34,122 bases of DNA. Origin: Acrocarpospora catenulata (GTDB taxonomy: Bacteria; Actinomycetota; Actinomycetes; Streptosporangiales; Streptosporangiaceae). Shown here piece by piece: positions 32,825-34,122 of this stretch. The position numbers and the translations under genes are program-made. Where the stretch lies: assembly GCF_018476525.1 (NCBI RefSeq), contig NZ_JAHCST010000084.1:1-34122 (forward strand), given 5' to 3'. The notes beneath the pieces are model-generated. The model searched no databases. It saw only the letters and a program-made list of their open reading frames with translations, and was not told the DNA's origin. Each line of letters opens with the position of its first letter. The stretch's first letter is position 1.

Positions 32825-33439
32825 CTACTTCTCGGGGCAGGCGATCTTGGAATCGTAGGTGAAGATCACGCTGTCGAATTCAGGGTCCTTGTTCCGTTTG
32901 GGGGCGCCGAAGGTGAAGGCGACGCCCACCGGGTGCTTCTTGAGGTCGCGCAGGGGGATGGAGACCGCGAAGTCGCCGTTGGCCTTGCGCTTGGGCACGA
33001 TGACGACCATCATCACGGCGCACTTGGGGGCCTTGCGGTGGGCTGTGACGTTGACGTTCTGGGCGTCCAGGTCCTTCACCAGCCGGTCGAAGTCGATCTT
33101 GTTCTTTCCGGCGGAGTGGACGGTGAGCTTGAGCAACTGCTTGGGCTTGGCCTCCGCCGTGGCGAGGTGGGCGGGGGACGTGGCCGGCCGGCTCGCGGCG
33201 GCCATGGGGGCGGCGGGCTGTTCGGCCGGGGGGCGGAAGAGGGCGAACACGGTGGCGACGATGGTCAGGGGGGCGGCGACGCCGATCAGGAGGGGGCCGC
33301 GCCACGAGGGGCGGGCGGGCGTTTCCCGCAGGTGGGTCATCAGGTTGTCCTTCAGCAGACGGTGACGGTCGCCGGGGAGGCCGGTGATGGTGGGGGGCGG
33401 CAGTAGCCGGGCCAGTTCCTCGTGCTCTGGGGGGTTCAT
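32825..33439 (-). CDS. Single-pass membrane protein encoded with an ECF sigma factor
   Basis: Unrecognised protein of 204 residues. Residues 1-45 form a cytoplasmic tail ([22 protein letters not shown]), one membrane segment lies at about 48-68, then an Ala/Pro-rich linker and an outer domain (about 98-204) ending [17 protein letters not shown]. The tail, with its G-x-x-x-x-R-x-x-L-K element, resembles the N-terminal part of actinobacterial membrane proteins paired with ECF sigma factors (CU044_5270-like). ATGA overlaps the sigma gene stop by four bases, which supports a functional pair, possibly as anti-sigma or sensor. Two outer-domain cysteines (in APKCAVM and IACPEK) could form a disulfide. 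Function is inferred from position. Confidence 0.75.
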   Translation of the reverse strand: MNPPEHEELARLLPPPTITGLPGDRHRLLKDNLMTHLRETPARPSWRGPLLIGVAAPLTIVATVFALFRPPAEQPAAPMAAASRPATSPAHLATAEAKPKQLLKLTVHSAGKNKIDFDRLVKDLDAQNVNVTAHRKAPKCAVMMVVIVPKRKANGDFAVSIPLRDLKKHPVGVAFTFGAPKRNKDPEFDSVIFTYDSKIACPEK

Positions 33440-34053
33440 CGGGGTTGCTCCTGGATCGACCGGACCGCGGGTGCGCGGTCAACTCGTACCTGTCCGCCGG
33501 CGTATCGGCGCTGCAGTTCTTTCTCGGTGAGCCTGTGCAGGCGGGCCCTGGCCCGGGAGAGGTGCGCGCGGACCGTGCTCTCCTTGACGCCCAGGGCCTC
33601 GGCGGCGGCCGCGTGGCTGAGTCCGGCCCACACGCACAGGGCGACGACCTCGCGTTCGGCCGGGCGCAGGTGGTTCAGCGCCGTCCGGGCCGCGCGCAGG
33701 CGGTCGGCGTCGGCCAGGCGGGTGACCAGTTCGTCGGCGAAGTCGGGGACGGCGTCCGGGGGCGGGAGGCGTACCAGGGCGTTCTGGTGGCGGCGGGCGG
33801 CGCGGGTGGTGTTGCGGAGCACGTTGACGGCGATGCCGAAGAGCCAGGGCTGGAGGCTGTCGCCGTCGGGGCGCACGCGGGCGCGCAGCCGCCAGGCTTC
33901 CAGGAAGGTGAGGGAGACCACGTCCTCGGCTTCGGCGGGTGAGCCGGTCATGCGGGCGGCGTGCCGGTAGAGGACGGGCGCGTGCGCGTCGAAGAGTTCG
34001 GCGAACGCGTCGGGGTCTCCGGCCCGGACCCTGGCCCGTAGTGAATGCTCCAC
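33436..34053 (-). CDS. ECF-type RNA polymerase sigma factor
   Basis: Group 4 sigma factor of 205 residues. Region 2 covers about 13-82 with AEAEDVVSLTFLEAWR and the PWLFGIAVNVLRN segment. Region 4 covers about 122-175 with a helix-turn-helix (LSHAAAAEALGVKESTVRAHL). A 25-residue tail rich in Arg and Gln follows. The start is a GTG at 34053 with AGGGA five bases upstream. It is co-transcribed with the overlapping membrane protein gene. The cognate promoter sequence is unknown. Confidence 0.92.
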   Translation of the reverse strand: MEHSLRARVRAGDPDAFAELFDAHAPVLYRHAARMTGSPAEAEDVVSLTFLEAWRLRARVRPDGDSLQPWLFGIAVNVLRNTTRAARRHQNALVRLPPPDAVPDFADELVTRLADADRLRAARTALNHLRPAEREVVALCVWAGLSHAAAAEALGVKESTVRAHLSRARARLHRLTEKELQRRYAGGQVRVDRAPAVRSIQEQPR

Positions 34054-34090
34054 GTTCGTCCCTGTCCGGTCGCAGGGTTGCGCTGCACAA

Positions 34091-34121
34091 AAAACCCCGC
34101 CCGGTGGCCCGGGCGGGGTTT
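34091..34121 (-). terminator. Strong intrinsic terminator at the right edge
   Basis: Bases 34092-34104 pair perfectly with 34109-34121 (a 13-bp G/C-rich stem) around a four-base loop. On the minus strand the stem is followed by a run of T (complement of the A run at 34089-34094), a classic Rho-independent terminator. It probably ends a minus-strand gene lying right of the window and isolates the sigma factor gene from it. A TTT on the other side makes it weakly bidirectional. Confidence 0.88.
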
Positions 34122-34122
34122 C

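Overview
The window is GC-rich, gene-dense DNA from a filamentous-type actinomycete. Evidence for this is the strong G/C third-position bias, frequent GTG starts and 1-4 base start/stop overlaps. It also carries an actinobacterial housekeeping block (mfd, SurA-like lipoprotein, mazG, eno, divIC/ftsB-like), pth and several ECF-type sigma factors. A Streptosporangiales-like host is plausible, but that is inference; no rRNA or tRNA gene is present to fix it.

Layout. (1) 272-7196, minus strand: mfd, lipoprotein, mazG, eno and a septum-formation initiator, a conserved order in actinobacteria. (2) 7393-9764: a methyltransferase, then a SigE-type sigma factor overlapping a membrane-anchored beta-propeller protein. 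(3) 9839-11940: an APS kinase carrying a degenerate ATP-sulfurylase domain, overlapping a TauE/SafE anion permease. (4) 11944-14370: an NLR-like STAND ATPase with eight 42-residue TPR units encoded by a 126-bp tandem repeat. (5) 14455-17022: an ABC-2 exporter (ATPase plus two permeases). (6) 17136-31520: a polysaccharide locus, described below. (7) 31601-34053: a DEDDh exonuclease, pth, a small membrane protein and its sigma factor, with a strong terminator at the right edge.

The main discovery is the locus at 17136-31520, read together with 9839-11940. Two converging arms meet in an 8-base tail-to-tail overlap at 24361-24368. The plus arm encodes a Wzz-like chain-length protein, a Wzy/O-antigen-ligase-like membrane protein, an APH-fold kinase, a heparan-sulfate-type sulfotransferase, a Wzx-like flippase and a second sulfotransferase. 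The minus arm encodes an initiating sugar-phosphate transferase, CysQ, CysD, CysN, a third sulfotransferase, a GT2 glycosyltransferase and a WecG/TagA/CpsF glycosyltransferase. A secreted GH26-like lipoprotein is divergent from the plus arm.

Together the genes describe a nearly complete route to a sulfated cell-surface or extracellular polysaccharide. CysDN makes APS, the separate APS kinase makes PAPS, three different sulfotransferases use PAPS, and CysQ removes the PAP by-product. The Wzx/Wzy/Wzz-type proteins flip, polymerise and size the glycan. No PAPS/APS reductase or sulfite reductase is seen, so the sulfate-activation genes here look committed to sulfation rather than cysteine synthesis. 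The chemical product is inferred and cannot be read from sequence alone.
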